Shown: positions 51,162-60,190, numbered from the stretch's first letter. The stretch is DNA of 64,000 nt from Desulfuromonadales bacterium (GCA_030145205.1 JAQYVZ010000006.1:52780-116779); one strand, 5' to 3'. Notes: generated by a model from the letters alone, not told the origin. A program made the numbers and translations.

Positions 51162-52659
51162 AGCTGAGCTCCACGCCATACTTCTCCCGCACATGAGCCT
51201 GCAGTTGTTCAGCCCAAATGCGATAGCTCGACTCCAACGCTGGCCGGAACAACCTGAAAAACTCACGATAGTGCTGCAGGGCCAAGGTGTCGTTGCCCTG
51301 CTGTTCATAAAGTTTTCCGACATTAAAGTGTGTCAGACCGTCATAGGGGTTGAGACGGCTCGCTTCGAGGTGTAATTGCAAATTCTTCGCAGGATTGTCA
51401 CGATACAGGTTCAGACCGACATTTCCCAAGGCCCGGGCTGAGGCGGGATTGACCTGCAGAGACCGACTCCAGAGGGTGCCGGCATCGGCCCAGGTTCGGT
51501 TCTGCTGCAGCGTGAGCAAGGCCATACCCCCGAGCAGCACGACCGCCGTACCGACCAACACCTTGTCGGACGGCACCAACTGCACCAGGAGCAGCGCCGC
51601 CACCAGGCAGAAGCCGGCCGATGGCGCATACAGATAACGATCAGCAGCGAACCAGGAGAAAGGCCAGAGGTTGGCCGTCGGCAGGTAGAACAACAGGACC
51701 CAGAGTAGAGCAAAGCAACCCAGGGGCGCTCGCCTTCTCATCCTCCACGACACGACCAGTGCCACCACCAGGGAGAAAAGCGTACCGACCACCCAGGCGT
51801 CCAGCCAGGAACGCGGCGGCGACACCATGTAGTTGACCGCCAGGTCCTGCGGCCAGATCAGCCTGCCAAGCAGGAATCCCCAGGACTTGATCGTCGTCAG
51901 AAAATAAGCGGTCAGGCTGTACTCTTCAAAGGGGCTGTTCCGCATCAAAGAGAACGCCGCCCGCTCATGAAAACTGCTGACGTCAAGCTTTCCCGCCAGG
52001 AATATCCCAGCCAAAAGAACCAGCAATCCCAACAAAAAACGCGACTTCAGCAGAAACCGTTCTTCTTTCTCCAGAAAAGTCAGTTCGTAAGCAACAAATA
52101 GCAGCGGCGTCACGATCGCGTTTATCTTCGCCTGACAGCCGATCACAATGCAGAGCAGGGCAGCCCCGAACCAGAGAATCCGCCGATGCTTGCCCTGAAC
52201 GGCCTGCAGATAGCAGAGAGTGGCGATCAGGATAAACAGCAGGGCCAGGCTGTCCTTGCGATGGGAGGCTTGGGCGACAACCTCCACCTGGATCGGATGA
52301 ACGAGAAACAGCAGTGACGCCAGCCAGACGATGCGACGGTCGGTCGTCAGGCGACGGGCCACTTGGAACACCAGCCAGGCATTCAGAGCGTGCCAGAAAA
52401 CATTCTGAAGATGCCAGCCAACCGGGTTCTGGCCGAACAGCTGATAGTCAAGCAGAAGTGAGATTTCACGCAGAGGGCGACCGGGGTAGCGATCTTCAAT
52501 AAAAGCGGGCAGGGAACGGATATCCGGATTATACAGGACAACTGTGAGGTCATCGAAACTCCAGGCATTGCCAAAGGTGTTCAGGTAGAGGAGGAAGCCG
52601 CCCCAAAGGAAAACCAATAATGTTTGCAGTGACCGGTCATCGTTGATTTTAAGCAACAT
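51154..52659 (-). CDS. GT-C-type membrane glycosyltransferase with C-terminal TPRs (TMTC-like)
   Basis: 501 residues. The first luminal loop has the Asp pair in WSFDDLTVVLYNPDI, followed by RPLREISLLLDYQLFG, a pattern seen in TMTC-like O-mannosyltransferase relatives. About ten membrane helices follow. The last 110 residues contain TPR-like repeats (NPASARALGNVGLNLYRDNP, NPYDGLTHFNVGKLYEQQGN). The probable reaction is sugar transfer from a polyprenyl carrier to protein or glycan outside the membrane. It converges on the preceding gene with an 8-nt overlap. Confidence 0.72.
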   Translation of the reverse strand: MLLKINDDRSLQTLLVFLWGGFLLYLNTFGNAWSFDDLTVVLYNPDIRSLPAFIEDRYPGRPLREISLLLDYQLFGQNPVGWHLQNVFWHALNAWLVFQVARRLTTDRRIVWLASLLFLVHPIQVEVVAQASHRKDSLALLFILIATLCYLQAVQGKHRRILWFGAALLCIVIGCQAKINAIVTPLLFVAYELTFLEKEERFLLKSRFLLGLLVLLAGIFLAGKLDVSSFHERAAFSLMRNSPFEEYSLTAYFLTTIKSWGFLLGRLIWPQDLAVNYMVSPPRSWLDAWVVGTLFSLVVALVVSWRMRRRAPLGCFALLWVLLFYLPTANLWPFSWFAADRYLYAPSAGFCLVAALLLVQLVPSDKVLVGTAVVLLGGMALLTLQQNRTWADAGTLWSRSLQVNPASARALGNVGLNLYRDNPAKNLQLHLEASRLNPYDGLTHFNVGKLYEQQGNDTLALQHYREFFRLFRPALESSYRIWAEQLQAHVREKYGVELSFN

Positions 52660-52695
52660 ACAGTTTTCCCAAAGAGTTCCTGGCAGTTAAGAGCC

Positions 52696-53091
52696 TTATT
52701 TGACCATCACCATCTTCGCCTCAGCACTCGCCAGCACCGTCCCTTCCAGGGTTAGCTGAGCCTCGATCTGCACCGTGCGACGCGACTGTTCAACTACCCG
52801 GGCACTGACGGTCACCTCTCGTTCCACCGGCACCGGCTTGCGGAAGCGGGTCTTCAGCTCCCCGGTCACCACCGGGTTGCCCACGGTCATACCGGCGTAG
52901 GCACACACCTCATCGAGCAGCGCGGAGATAACCCCGCCATGCACCATATCCTGCCAGCCCTGAAACTCCGCCGGGATCGTCAGGGTGCAAGCCGCACTCT
53001 GCGCCTCCCGGTCCACCTCCAGGACGGCTTTCAGACCAAGCGGGTTTTTCTGCCCGCAGACGAAACAGTATTGATTATCGGAAACATCCAT
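52696..53091 (-). CDS. PaaI-type hotdog thioesterase
   Basis: 131 residues of the 4HBT/PaaI family, hydrolysing an acyl- or aryl-CoA thioester. Seen are CFVCGQKNPLGLK (N-terminal Cys pair, a subgroup feature) and the active-site region MVHGGVISALLDEVCAYAG. The substrate is unknown. It lies between a family A repeat pair and the GT-C gene. Confidence 0.85.
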   Translation of the reverse strand: MDVSDNQYCFVCGQKNPLGLKAVLEVDREAQSAACTLTIPAEFQGWQDMVHGGVISALLDEVCAYAGMTVGNPVVTGELKTRFRKPVPVEREVTVSARVVEQSRRTVQIEAQLTLEGTVLASAEAKMVMVK

Positions 53092-53121
53092 TTATAGAAC
53101 CTCGTAAACCTTTCAGTCTAG

Positions 53122-53282
53122 TCACCCTCACCCCAACCCTCTCCTTTAGGCCCTGTGGGTCCGTCAAGGGAGAGGGAGTAAAACAGAGTCCTCACACATA
53201 TCGAAGTCGAGGGCACAAAGCAGAGTCCCCTCTCCCCTGGCGGACCCACAGGGCCTAAAGGAGAGGGTTAGGGTGAGGGGGA
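53122..53282. repeat. Inverted pair of family A repeats
   Basis: A forward copy (53122-53184: CTCACCCCAACCCTCTCC, TTTAGGCCCTGTGGGTCCG) and a reverse copy (53225-53282: CCTGGCGGACCCACAGGGCC, GAGAGGGTTAGGGTGAGGGG) face each other across about 40 nt. Together they can form a stem of about 55 bp between the thioesterase and the ferritin-like gene. Confidence 0.85.
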
Positions 53283-53285
53283 TTA

Positions 53286-53771
53286 TTACTCGTTGATCTG
53301 CTGTTTTCTCTCCTTAAGAATCTCTGCATGGCGCTCTTCCTCACCAGCCAACCACCCAAACGCCTCCTTGCCATCAGCCATGCGGGCATTCTCGGCAGCA
53401 GTCCTGAAATAAGCGGCAAATTTCTCCTCCGCCTCAATCGCCAGGTCGAGAGCCTGCTGATCGAGATCCGGGCTGCCGATCACTCCGGCAAGGCTCTCTG
53501 CGCTCGGGAAGATCTCCGAGTCACGGAAGCGTTGCAGATACGGCAGGAACTCCTCCTCATTCTCGAAAAAGGCCCCGTCAGCATACTTTGCCTCCAGCCC
53601 CTTGAGCCGCCGCAGGTGTTCCACTTCATCCTGGGCCAGCATGGCGAACAGCTCCTTCACCGTCGGGTTAACAGCCCACTGCGCCATGTCGGAATAGAAG
53701 CGGTGCCCGTTCTTCTCCACCTCCATCGCCGCCCGGATCACCTCGAAACCACTGAAATGCTTAATGCTCAT
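53286..53771 (-). CDS. Ferritin-like / rubrerythrin-type di-iron protein
   Basis: 161 residues of the ferritin-like four-helix bundle. Iron ligands are seen in the paired motifs: E in MEVEKNGHRFY, E-x2-H in DEVEHLRRL, E in IEAEEKFAAYF and E-x2-H in EEERHAEIL. The C-terminal rubredoxin domain of classical rubrerythrin is missing. Likely role is peroxide or iron handling under oxidative stress. No operon partner; repeats flank it on both sides. Confidence 0.85.
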   Translation of the reverse strand: MSIKHFSGFEVIRAAMEVEKNGHRFYSDMAQWAVNPTVKELFAMLAQDEVEHLRRLKGLEAKYADGAFFENEEEFLPYLQRFRDSEIFPSAESLAGVIGSPDLDQQALDLAIEAEEKFAAYFRTAAENARMADGKEAFGWLAGEEERHAEILKERKQQINE

Positions 53772-53817
53772 ATCTGTTTACTCCGAAATTTTAGGACAAA
53801 GGCATAAGGCAATAATC

Positions 53818-53954
53818 GCCGCAGATGCACGCCGATTTACGCGGATAAATAAAAAACAAGAAACAAGATCTTTAGGTTTAAAGGCTTTAAAACAAAAACA
53901 AGATTAAAGATTTAGACTTAGACTTATCAGCGTAAATCGGCGTGCATCTGCGGC
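53818..53954. repeat. Family B hairpin repeat, copy 2
   Basis: GCCGCAGATGCACGCCGATTTACGC at the left pairs with GCGTAAATCGGCGTGCATCTGCGGC at the right, 25 bp exact. The centre again has TTTAAAGGCTTTAAA. It lies between the AsmA-like and ferritin-like genes. Confidence 0.88.
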
Positions 53955-53977
53955 CAAAGCTTTTGACTTTGCTTTGG

Positions 53978-54034
53978 CCCCCCCACCCTAACCTCTCCTT
54001 TAGGCCCTGTGGGTCCGCCAGGGGAGAGGGGATT
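53978..54034 (+). repeat. Family A palindromic repeat
   Basis: CCCACCCTAACCTCTCC, TTTAGGCCCTGTGGGTCCGC, CAGGGGAGAGGGG: a near-consensus copy immediately beside family B copy 2. Confidence 0.8.
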
Positions 54035-54069
54035 CTACCTTGGCTCTCATGCCACTGAGCGAGGGGGGC

Positions 54070-56448
54070 TTATTGCCCGAACAACCCCTTCAGTAGCTTC
54101 GTCGCAGAATCTTCCTGCTCTTGTTGCGGTGCGTTTGGGTCGTCAGTGGTCTGTGGTTTACCGAACAGCTTCTCGCCAAGTTTTTTGCCCAGTTCCTGCT
54201 GCAATGCCTTGGTGGCGCTTTCCTGCACGCCCTTGGCGTCAAGTCCGAAACGGGGGGTGGTGACGCTGCCGGCCAGTTTCAGCGGCATGCGGGTCCATCC
54301 CTGATCATCCCTGAGGTACTGGGTCACTTTACTGCTGCGATCGAGCTGGGCCGCCAGCTCCGGGCTGAGGCGGGTATCGAGGCCGAGGTCCAGTGAGCCG
54401 TCCAGGCCGATGCTGCCCTTCGGGTAGAGGCGGATTTGGGAGCTGTTGATGCTGCCGTTCAGTTGCACCCGGCCGTTCTTAATGCGCAGGTTGCTGTTGA
54501 ACGCGTCGAACACCAGCTCTTCCAGGTCGGCCAGGTTCAGCACACCAGCCAGACCCTTGACCAGACCGGGACTGACCAGTCGACCGTTGCTGATGTTCAG
54601 GTCACCGTCACCATTGAGCTGTTTGCTGACCACCTGCCATTCGGTGCCGCGGCCTTTGATGGCGAGTGCCATGTCCAGCTGCCCGAACAAGGTGCCGGCC
54701 GCTTTTGGCGCAAAGGCGCTGACCAGCGGATCGGCCTGGATCGCCTTCAGATCGAGGTCGGCAGTATAGACCAGACCCTTCTTCCCAAGGTCGACCCGGG
54801 CGGTGTTATGGAACGCACCTTCGGCCACCTGACCATCCATGCGGCTGACGGTCAGGACATTGTCACGCAGTTGATAGCTGGCCACAAAATCGTCAATCCT
54901 CATACCCTTCCAGAGGGTCTCGCCGATGCGAACCTCCCCTTCGGCACGGACCGGAATATCGAAGGGCCCCAACTCGGTTTCTGTCGCGTTCGACTCCGCT
55001 GCGGCGGCATCACCGCCAGCGGCAGCAGCCGCGCCACCCTGCAGCAGGGGGTCGAGCAGAAACTTCTTCGAGGTCACGTCAGCGCGCACCACGATCGGCG
55101 TACCGAACAGATTGGCCGCCGTCAGGGCGAGGTCAGCGCGGTTTTCGCCAAGCCCCAGTGTCAGCCCTTCGGACTTCAGGCTGCTGCCATCCAGCAGTAA
55201 ACGGCCATCGAGAGAGGGTCGCTGGCCACCGGCCGAGGCCTGCACCTTGTCGAGAGCCACGGTCGCTTCACGCAGCAGCTCCAACGGCGCATCCACAGAC
55301 CCGATCAAACTGGCCTTCACCTTCACCTGCCCTGCCGGATCGAGGTCACCTACGGCCGGGCCAAGCAGCCCTGCCGGCAACGCTTGCACGGCATCACGCA
55401 GGTCCAGACCGGGGATCTCCAGTTCCAGGTCCACTGCCGGTGCCCCGGTCAAGCTGGTCACCTGTCCCTCCAGATGCAGGGCGATGCCGTTCAGGTCGAC
55501 ATTCAGGCTCCGCAGGTCAAGGCGGTCCTCGTCCAGGTTGACCGCCAGATCGTAATCGACACCGACCTGTGCCTTTTCAAAAGGCGCATCAGGCAGCGCC
55601 TCGAGGGTCAGGTCCAGATCGGTCGCGCTCAAGCTGCCCATCACCTTAAGAGCCGACATGCTGCCGTCAAAATTGCTTTCCAGGCTCAGTTTAAGGCCAC
55701 CCAGGGTGCCGGGTAGCGCTTCCTCGAAATAAGGCTTGAACTGCAGGACCTCCAGGCCGGTCAGGGCCAGTTTGCCTTCAGCCGACACAGGCCTGAGGTG
55801 CACCTTGCCATCCAGCTCCAGAGTTGCCCCGTTGAGTTGGCCGTCCAGCTTGACCGGTACAGCACCATCCAGGGTGATCCCGGTTGCCGCAACATTGAAC
55901 CCGGTGATTTCATGGCGATAAGGCGCCCGATCAGGCTGCAGGTGGTCGAGGAACAGTAACTGTCCCTCTTTGATGCGCACCTCGGTAACCAATAAGTTCA
56001 GTGCACTTTCGCCCGAAGGGGTATCAGCCGCCGGCGATGCGTCATCCGCAGAGGTCTCCGCACCAAGCAGGTCGCTGAAATTGAACCGACCGTCAGCAAA
56101 ACGTTCCACCCGGATGCGCGGCGCCTCGATCCGCACCTCGTCGACCACCACCTGCATCGCCAGCAGCGGCAGCAGCTGATAGCGCAATCGCACCAAGTCG
56201 CTCGTCACAAACTGCGCGTCCCCGTCCCGCTCGCTGATCGCCAGATCGTGCAGCTCAATCCCGGAGAAAAGACTGACACTGATCTCGCCCAGGCTGACAT
56301 CCCGCTGCAACGCCTCTTCCGCCAGCGGCACCACCGTCTCCCGCACCCGCTCTGGTGTGATCAGCACTTTGGCCAACACCACCAGGCCGATGACCAGGAC
56401 AACAACAACGACGACAACGCCAATTATGATCTTCGGTGCTTTATTCAT
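54070..56448 (-). CDS. AsmA-family envelope protein
   Basis: 792 residues. One N-terminal membrane helix (IIIGVVVVVVVLVIGLVVLA) anchors a long periplasmic part. The AsmA N-terminal region is seen (RDVSLGEISVSLFSGIELHD, VRIEAPRIRVERFADGRFNF), and the conserved C-terminal part includes FGQLDMALAIKGRGTEW, LNGDGDLNISNG and the final GL LG-type segment before a Gln-rich tail. AsmA-like proteins belong to the bridge-like group implicated in lipid transport and outer-membrane assembly. Repeats flank it on both sides. Confidence 0.85.
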   Translation of the reverse strand: MNKAPKIIIGVVVVVVVLVIGLVVLAKVLITPERVRETVVPLAEEALQRDVSLGEISVSLFSGIELHDLAISERDGDAQFVTSDLVRLRYQLLPLLAMQVVVDEVRIEAPRIRVERFADGRFNFSDLLGAETSADDASPAADTPSGESALNLLVTEVRIKEGQLLFLDHLQPDRAPYRHEITGFNVAATGITLDGAVPVKLDGQLNGATLELDGKVHLRPVSAEGKLALTGLEVLQFKPYFEEALPGTLGGLKLSLESNFDGSMSALKVMGSLSATDLDLTLEALPDAPFEKAQVGVDYDLAVNLDEDRLDLRSLNVDLNGIALHLEGQVTSLTGAPAVDLELEIPGLDLRDAVQALPAGLLGPAVGDLDPAGQVKVKASLIGSVDAPLELLREATVALDKVQASAGGQRPSLDGRLLLDGSSLKSEGLTLGLGENRADLALTAANLFGTPIVVRADVTSKKFLLDPLLQGGAAAAAGGDAAAAESNATETELGPFDIPVRAEGEVRIGETLWKGMRIDDFVASYQLRDNVLTVSRMDGQVAEGAFHNTARVDLGKKGLVYTADLDLKAIQADPLVSAFAPKAAGTLFGQLDMALAIKGRGTEWQVVSKQLNGDGDLNISNGRLVSPGLVKGLAGVLNLADLEELVFDAFNSNLRIKNGRVQLNGSINSSQIRLYPKGSIGLDGSLDLGLDTRLSPELAAQLDRSSKVTQYLRDDQGWTRMPLKLAGSVTTPRFGLDAKGVQESATKALQQELGKKLGEKLFGKPQTTDDPNAPQQEQEDSATKLLKGLFGQ

Positions 56449-56488
56449 GGTGACATCCTTCTTGATAAGGCATCTAAAACCTTTATCA

Positions 56489-56627
56489 GCCGCCGATGCA
56501 CGCTGATTTTCGCGGATAAATCAGATACAAAAATCGAAGCTTTGGGTTATAAGTCTTTACACCAAAAACAGGGCTTATTGCTTTTGAATTAAGACTTATC
56601 GGCGGAAATCAGCGTGCATCCGCGGCC
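56489..56627. repeat. Family B hairpin repeat, copy 3
   Basis: GATGCACGCTGATTTTCGC on the left and ATCAGCGTGCATCCGCGGCC on the right form the arms, with a diverged centre (TTATAAGTCTTTACA). It lies between EVE and AsmA genes. Confidence 0.85.
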
Positions 56628-56654
56628 AAAGCTTTTGCCTTAAAATCTCTCAAG

Positions 56655-56677
56655 CCCCCTCACCCTAACTCTCTCCC
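56655..56677 (+). repeat. Half copy of family A at the end of the EVE gene
   Basis: CCCCCTCACCCTAACTCTCT is one arm of the family A repeat. On the minus strand it encodes the last codons and the TAG stop of the EVE protein (56665). Confidence 0.55.
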
Positions 56678-57117
56678 ACAATCGCCTGCCAGTGTTCCTT
56701 CGTGACCGGCATCACCGACAGCCGATTACCTTTTTTGAGCACTCCCATACCGGCGAGGACCGGGTGATGACGCAGGTCGTCACGGGTCAGGGGATGGTCG
56801 AGGTGACGGACATATTTAACATCGACCATGAACCAGGTCGGCTTGTCGGGATGCGACTTCGGGTCGAAATGCTTCTCACGCGGGTCGAATGCGGTGTGGT
56901 CCGGGTAGCCTTCACGCACCACCTCAGCCACACCGACAATCGCCGGCTCTTTGCAGTTGCTGTGGTAGAAGAGCACGCCGTCACCGACCTTGATTTGGTC
57001 ACGCAGCATGTTACGCGCCTGGTAGCTGCGCACCCCGTCCCACGGCTCCACGTCTGCAGCTTGCAGATCGTCGATGGAGAAACAGTCAGGTTCCGATTTC
57101 ATCAGCCAGTAGTTCAT
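56665..57117 (-). CDS. EVE-domain protein
   Basis: 150 residues consisting of one EVE (PUA-like) domain: YWLMKSEPDCFSIDDL, GVRSYQARNMLRDQIKVGDG, FYHSNCKEPAIVGVAEVVRE and FDPKSHPDKPTWFMVDV. EVE domains bind modified bases in DNA or RNA, such as 5-methylcytosine derivatives, and occur in nucleic-acid regulation and some restriction systems. No methylase or nuclease adjoins it here. Its C-terminus (GES-stop) is formed by a family A half repeat. Confidence 0.9.
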   Translation of the reverse strand: MNYWLMKSEPDCFSIDDLQAADVEPWDGVRSYQARNMLRDQIKVGDGVLFYHSNCKEPAIVGVAEVVREGYPDHTAFDPREKHFDPKSHPDKPTWFMVDVKYVRHLDHPLTRDDLRHHPVLAGMGVLKKGNRLSVMPVTKEHWQAIVGES

Positions 57118-57159
57118 GGCAACTCCGAAGTGCGAAAAAACATGAAGTCAAAAGCTGTT

Positions 57160-57298
57160 GGCCGCGGATGCACGCTGATTTTCGCGGATAAATCAAAAAC
57201 AAGAAACAAGATTCTTGGGTTTAAAGTCTTTACAACAAAAACAAAAGTTATTCTTTAAGTTTAGATTTATCTGCGAAAATCAGCGTGCATCCGCGGCT
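57160..57298. repeat. Family B hairpin repeat, copy 4
   Basis: GCCGCGGATGCACGCTGATT and AATCAGCGTGCATCCGCGGC are exact reverse-complement ends, extended by TTCGCGGATAAAT / ATTTATCTGCGAA. Between rfbC and the EVE gene. Confidence 0.9.
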
Positions 57299-57333
57299 AA
57301 GGCCTTCAAGTTTTCCGCCTTGCTCTCAGTATA

Positions 57334-57888
57334 TCAAAGTTCCCTCTCATAAACCTCCGCAGCCCGAAATGCCGCACCTTGCCGGTCTTTTTCCGACAGT
57401 GACGGTGTCCCCTCCAGCGGCCAGTCAATCGCAAGGTCGGCATCATCCCATGCGATGCAGCGCTCATGCTCGGGCGCATAGTAATCGGTGGCTTTGTAGA
57501 GAACCTCGGCCGTGTTGGACAGCACCAGGAAACCGTGAGCGAAGCCTTCCGGAACCCAGAGCTGCTGTTTGTTGTCAGCTGACAGGGTCGCCCCGGTCCA
57601 CTGGCCGAAGGTGGGTGATGCCTTGCGCAGGTCGACCGCGACATCAAAGATTGCGCCGACGACAACCCGCACCAGTTTGCCCTGCGGTTGGCGAATCTGG
57701 TAGTGCAGACCGCGCAGCACGCCCTTCGTCGAGCGGCTGTGGTTATCCTGCACAAAGCTCCGCTCAAGACCGGTTGCTTCCCGCCAGCGCACCTGGTTGA
57801 AGCTCTCCATGAAAAAACCGCGTTCGTCACCGAACACTTTCGGCTCGATCAGCAGCACATCGGGAATATCGGTAGAAGCTACACGCAT
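57334..57888 (-). CDS. rfbC: dTDP-4-dehydrorhamnose 3,5-epimerase
   Basis: Third enzyme of dTDP-L-rhamnose synthesis (RmlC), a cupin dimer. 184 residues with FMESFNQ near the start, FVQDNHSRSTKGVLRGLHYQ, the catalytic His in GLHYQ, WVPEGFAHGFLVLS and Y in KATDYYAPEHE. It is complete. Repeat-bearing gaps separate it from rfbA upstream and the EVE gene downstream. Confidence 0.95.
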   Translation of the reverse strand: MRVASTDIPDVLLIEPKVFGDERGFFMESFNQVRWREATGLERSFVQDNHSRSTKGVLRGLHYQIRQPQGKLVRVVVGAIFDVAVDLRKASPTFGQWTGATLSADNKQQLWVPEGFAHGFLVLSNTAEVLYKATDYYAPEHERCIAWDDADLAIDWPLEGTPSLSEKDRQGAAFRAAEVYEREL

Positions 57889-57942
57889 CTCACATCACCT
57901 TTATATGAACCGCAAGAAAAGGCTTCATAGTCAAAAACAATA

Positions 57943-58079
57943 GGACGCTGATTTACGCTGATTTAACATCAAAGACTTTAAATCTTGTTTTTTGTTTTAA
58001 AGCCTTTACCCCAAAGCCCTGTTTTTGCTTTTGCTTTTGATTTTGATTGATCAGCGAAAATCAGCGAAAATCAGCGTCC
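57943..58079. repeat. Family B hairpin repeat, copy 5
   Basis: GGACGCTGATTTACGCTGATTT on the left pairs imperfectly with AAATCAGCGAAAATCAGCGTCC on the right; the GCCGCGGATGCA tip is absent. The centre TTTAAAGCCTTTA is kept. Between rfbA and rfbC. Confidence 0.8.
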
Positions 58080-58092
58080 CATGCCTTTGACC

Positions 58093-58968
58093 TTAAAAAT
58101 CCTTCAACACAAACTCCAGGTAGCTGCGATAACTCGATTTCGGAGTCTCCGCGATAATCTCCTCAAACCGGGCCGCATCGATAAAACCCTTGCGGTAGGC
58201 AATCTCTTCCAGGCAGGCGATCTTCACTCCCTGACGCGCTTCGAGGGTGCCGATAAAATGACTCGCTTCGAGCAGGCTCATGTGGGTGCCGGTGTCGAGC
58301 CAGGCGATGCCGCGGCCCAGCTTTTCGACCAGCAGGTCGCCGCTGTCGAGGTAAGCAAGGTTCAGGTCGGTGATCTCCAGTTCGCCGCGCGGTGAAGGCG
58401 TCAGGCTCTCGGTGCGACCCACCACTGTGCCATCATAGAGGTAGAGGCCGGGAACGGCATAATTCGACTTCGGGCGGTCCGGTTTCTCCTCGATGCTCAG
58501 CACCTTGCCCTGCTTGTCGAACTCGACCACCCCGTAGCGCTCCGGATCGGTCACCGGGTAGCCAAAGACACGGGCACCCCGGTCAAACCCGGCGACGATT
58601 TCATCCAGGCCCATCTTGCCGTAGAAAAGGTTGTCACCAAGGATCAGGCAGACCGGCTGACCGCCGATAAACTCCGCACCCACCAGAAACGCCTGGGCGA
58701 TCCCCTTCGGCTCCGGCTGCACCGCGTAGCTCAGCGTGATGCCGAAGCGACTGCCATCACCGAGCAGCTCCTGAAAGCGCGGCGTATCGTGCGGTGTCGA
58801 GATGATCAGGATATCGTCAATCCCCGCCATCATCAGGGTCGACAGCGGGTAATAAATCATCGGCTTGTCGTAGACCGGCTGCAGCTGCTTGCTCGCCACC
58901 AGGGTCAGGGGGTAGAGCCGGGTGCCGGCGCCACCGGCGAGGACGATGCCTTTTTTGATACCTGTCAT
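58093..58968 (-). CDS. rfbA: Glucose-1-phosphate thymidylyltransferase
   Basis: First enzyme of the dTDP-rhamnose pathway (RmlA). 291 residues with the nucleotidyltransferase loop [16 protein letters not shown] (about 6-21), [24 protein letters not shown], and [19 protein letters not shown] 58968 is the family start. The order in transcription is rfbB, rfbD, rfbA, rfbC. Confidence 0.96.
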   Translation of the reverse strand: MTGIKKGIVLAGGAGTRLYPLTLVASKQLQPVYDKPMIYYPLSTLMMAGIDDILIISTPHDTPRFQELLGDGSRFGITLSYAVQPEPKGIAQAFLVGAEFIGGQPVCLILGDNLFYGKMGLDEIVAGFDRGARVFGYPVTDPERYGVVEFDKQGKVLSIEEKPDRPKSNYAVPGLYLYDGTVVGRTESLTPSPRGELEITDLNLAYLDSGDLLVEKLGRGIAWLDTGTHMSLLEASHFIGTLEARQGVKIACLEEIAYRKGFIDAARFEEIIAETPKSSYRSYLEFVLKDF

Positions 58969-59011
58969 AGGGTGCCCTTTTCTCGAATTTCAAATAAGAA
59001 CAAATCTTTCT

Positions 59012-59154
59012 TAGCCGCTGATTTACGCCGATTTTCGCTGATTAAAGCCAAAACCCAAAAGCTTTGTTTTTTTGTTTAAAGGCTTTAAACCCAAAGCATT
59101 GAGCATTTGAATTTATTTTTGATTTATCCGCGAAAATCGGCGTAAATCAGCGGC
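59012..59154. repeat. Family B hairpin repeat, copy 6 (overlaps rfbD stop)
   Basis: GCCGCTGATTTACGCCGATTTTCGC pairs with GCGAAAATCGGCGTAAATCAGCGGC, 25 bp exact; centre TTTAAAGGCTTTAAA. Its right end supplies the last codons and the TGA of rfbD (59147-59155). Confidence 0.9.
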
Positions 59155-60040
59155 CAACCCTGCCTTTAGCTTTGATTTTAAAATATCTTCCCAAACTCTC
59201 CTGCCACTCCGGGATGTCCACACCGGTGGCTTCTCTGTACTTACGTGTATCGAACACCGAATACGCCGGTCGTCTCGCCGGCAGCGGGTAGTCCGCCGTC
59301 GTGATCGGTTTGACATTCTGCACCTTGAGCGGCAACCCGGCTTCCCCGGCCTGCTTCACAATCTCCCGGGCGAACTCGTACCAGCTGCACTGGCCCGCAT
59401 TCGAAAAATGATACGTGCCGTAGACCGCCTTCTGCTTCAGCAATTCAAACACAGCCGCCGTCAGATCGATCGTCAGCGTGGGTGCACCGACTTGATCGGC
59501 GACAATCCCCAGCTCTTCTCTTTCACCAGCCAAACGCAGAATCGTTTCAACAAAGTTGTTGCCGTTCGGACCATACAGCCAACTGGTGCGGATGATGAAA
59601 TATTGCTCCAGTCCGGAGTCCAGAATCGCCTGTTCTCCTGCCAGCTTGGAGCGTCCGTAAGCCGAGATCGGCCCGGTCGCGTCCCCTTCAGCATAAGGTG
59701 TCCGCTTGCTGCCATCGAATACATAATCGGTCGAGATGTGGACCAGCGTCGCCCCAAGCTGTTTGGCAGCTACGGCCAGGTGACCAACCCCATCGCCATT
59801 GACTCTGGTGGCCAGCCCCTCCTCACTCTCGCAGCCATCGACATTCGTATAGGCCGCACAGTTGATGATCGCCGTAGGGCGGGCCTCAGTCAGAACCTGC
59901 AGGGTCTGCTCCCGGTTGGTCAGGTCGAACTCCGGCAGGTCGAGAGGGAGGATTGACCAGGCGTCGCCGGCAGCTTGCTTGACGGCCGAGGCGAGCATGC
60001 CGTTGCTGCCGATCAGGGCTAAAGTGTTGTGACGAGTCAA
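59147..60040 (-). CDS. rfbD: dTDP-4-dehydrorhamnose reductase
   Basis: Last enzyme of dTDP-rhamnose synthesis (RmlD), an NAD(P)H-dependent SDR. 297 residues: nucleotide motif ALIGSNGMLASAV, ISTDYVFDGSK, catalytic Y-x3-K in AYGRSKLAGE, and TSWLYGPNGNNFVET. The C-terminal RVGR-stop is encoded by the arm of a family B repeat, so the natural C-terminus may once have differed by a few residues. Confidence 0.95.
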   Translation of the reverse strand: MTRHNTLALIGSNGMLASAVKQAAGDAWSILPLDLPEFDLTNREQTLQVLTEARPTAIINCAAYTNVDGCESEEGLATRVNGDGVGHLAVAAKQLGATLVHISTDYVFDGSKRTPYAEGDATGPISAYGRSKLAGEQAILDSGLEQYFIIRTSWLYGPNGNNFVETILRLAGEREELGIVADQVGAPTLTIDLTAAVFELLKQKAVYGTYHFSNAGQCSWYEFAREIVKQAGEAGLPLKVQNVKPITTADYPLPARRPAYSVFDTRKYREATGVDIPEWQESLGRYFKIKAKGRVGR

Positions 60041-60071
60041 AATCAGGCTCCGAATCTCTTCAATTTCAGCA

Positions 60072-60128
60072 TCCCCCCACCCTAGCCCTCTCCTTTAGGC
60101 CCTGTGGGTCCGCCAGGGGAGAGGGGAC
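60072..60128 (+). repeat. Family A palindromic repeat, near consensus
   Basis: CCCCCACCCTAGCCCTCTCC, TTTAGGCCCTGTGGGTCCGC, CAGGGGAGAGGGG. Between rfbB and rfbD, followed at 60141-60166 by a short related hairpin. Confidence 0.85.
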
Positions 60129-60190
60129 TTTTCACTCTCGCCTACCTCTCCATTCTAAGAGAGGGGATTCCTTTCACTCTTACTATATTT

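Noticed and set aside
54436..55555. Long rightward frames opposite the AsmA gene
   Set aside because: High-GC shadow frames; the AsmA-like frame has the membrane anchor and family blocks.
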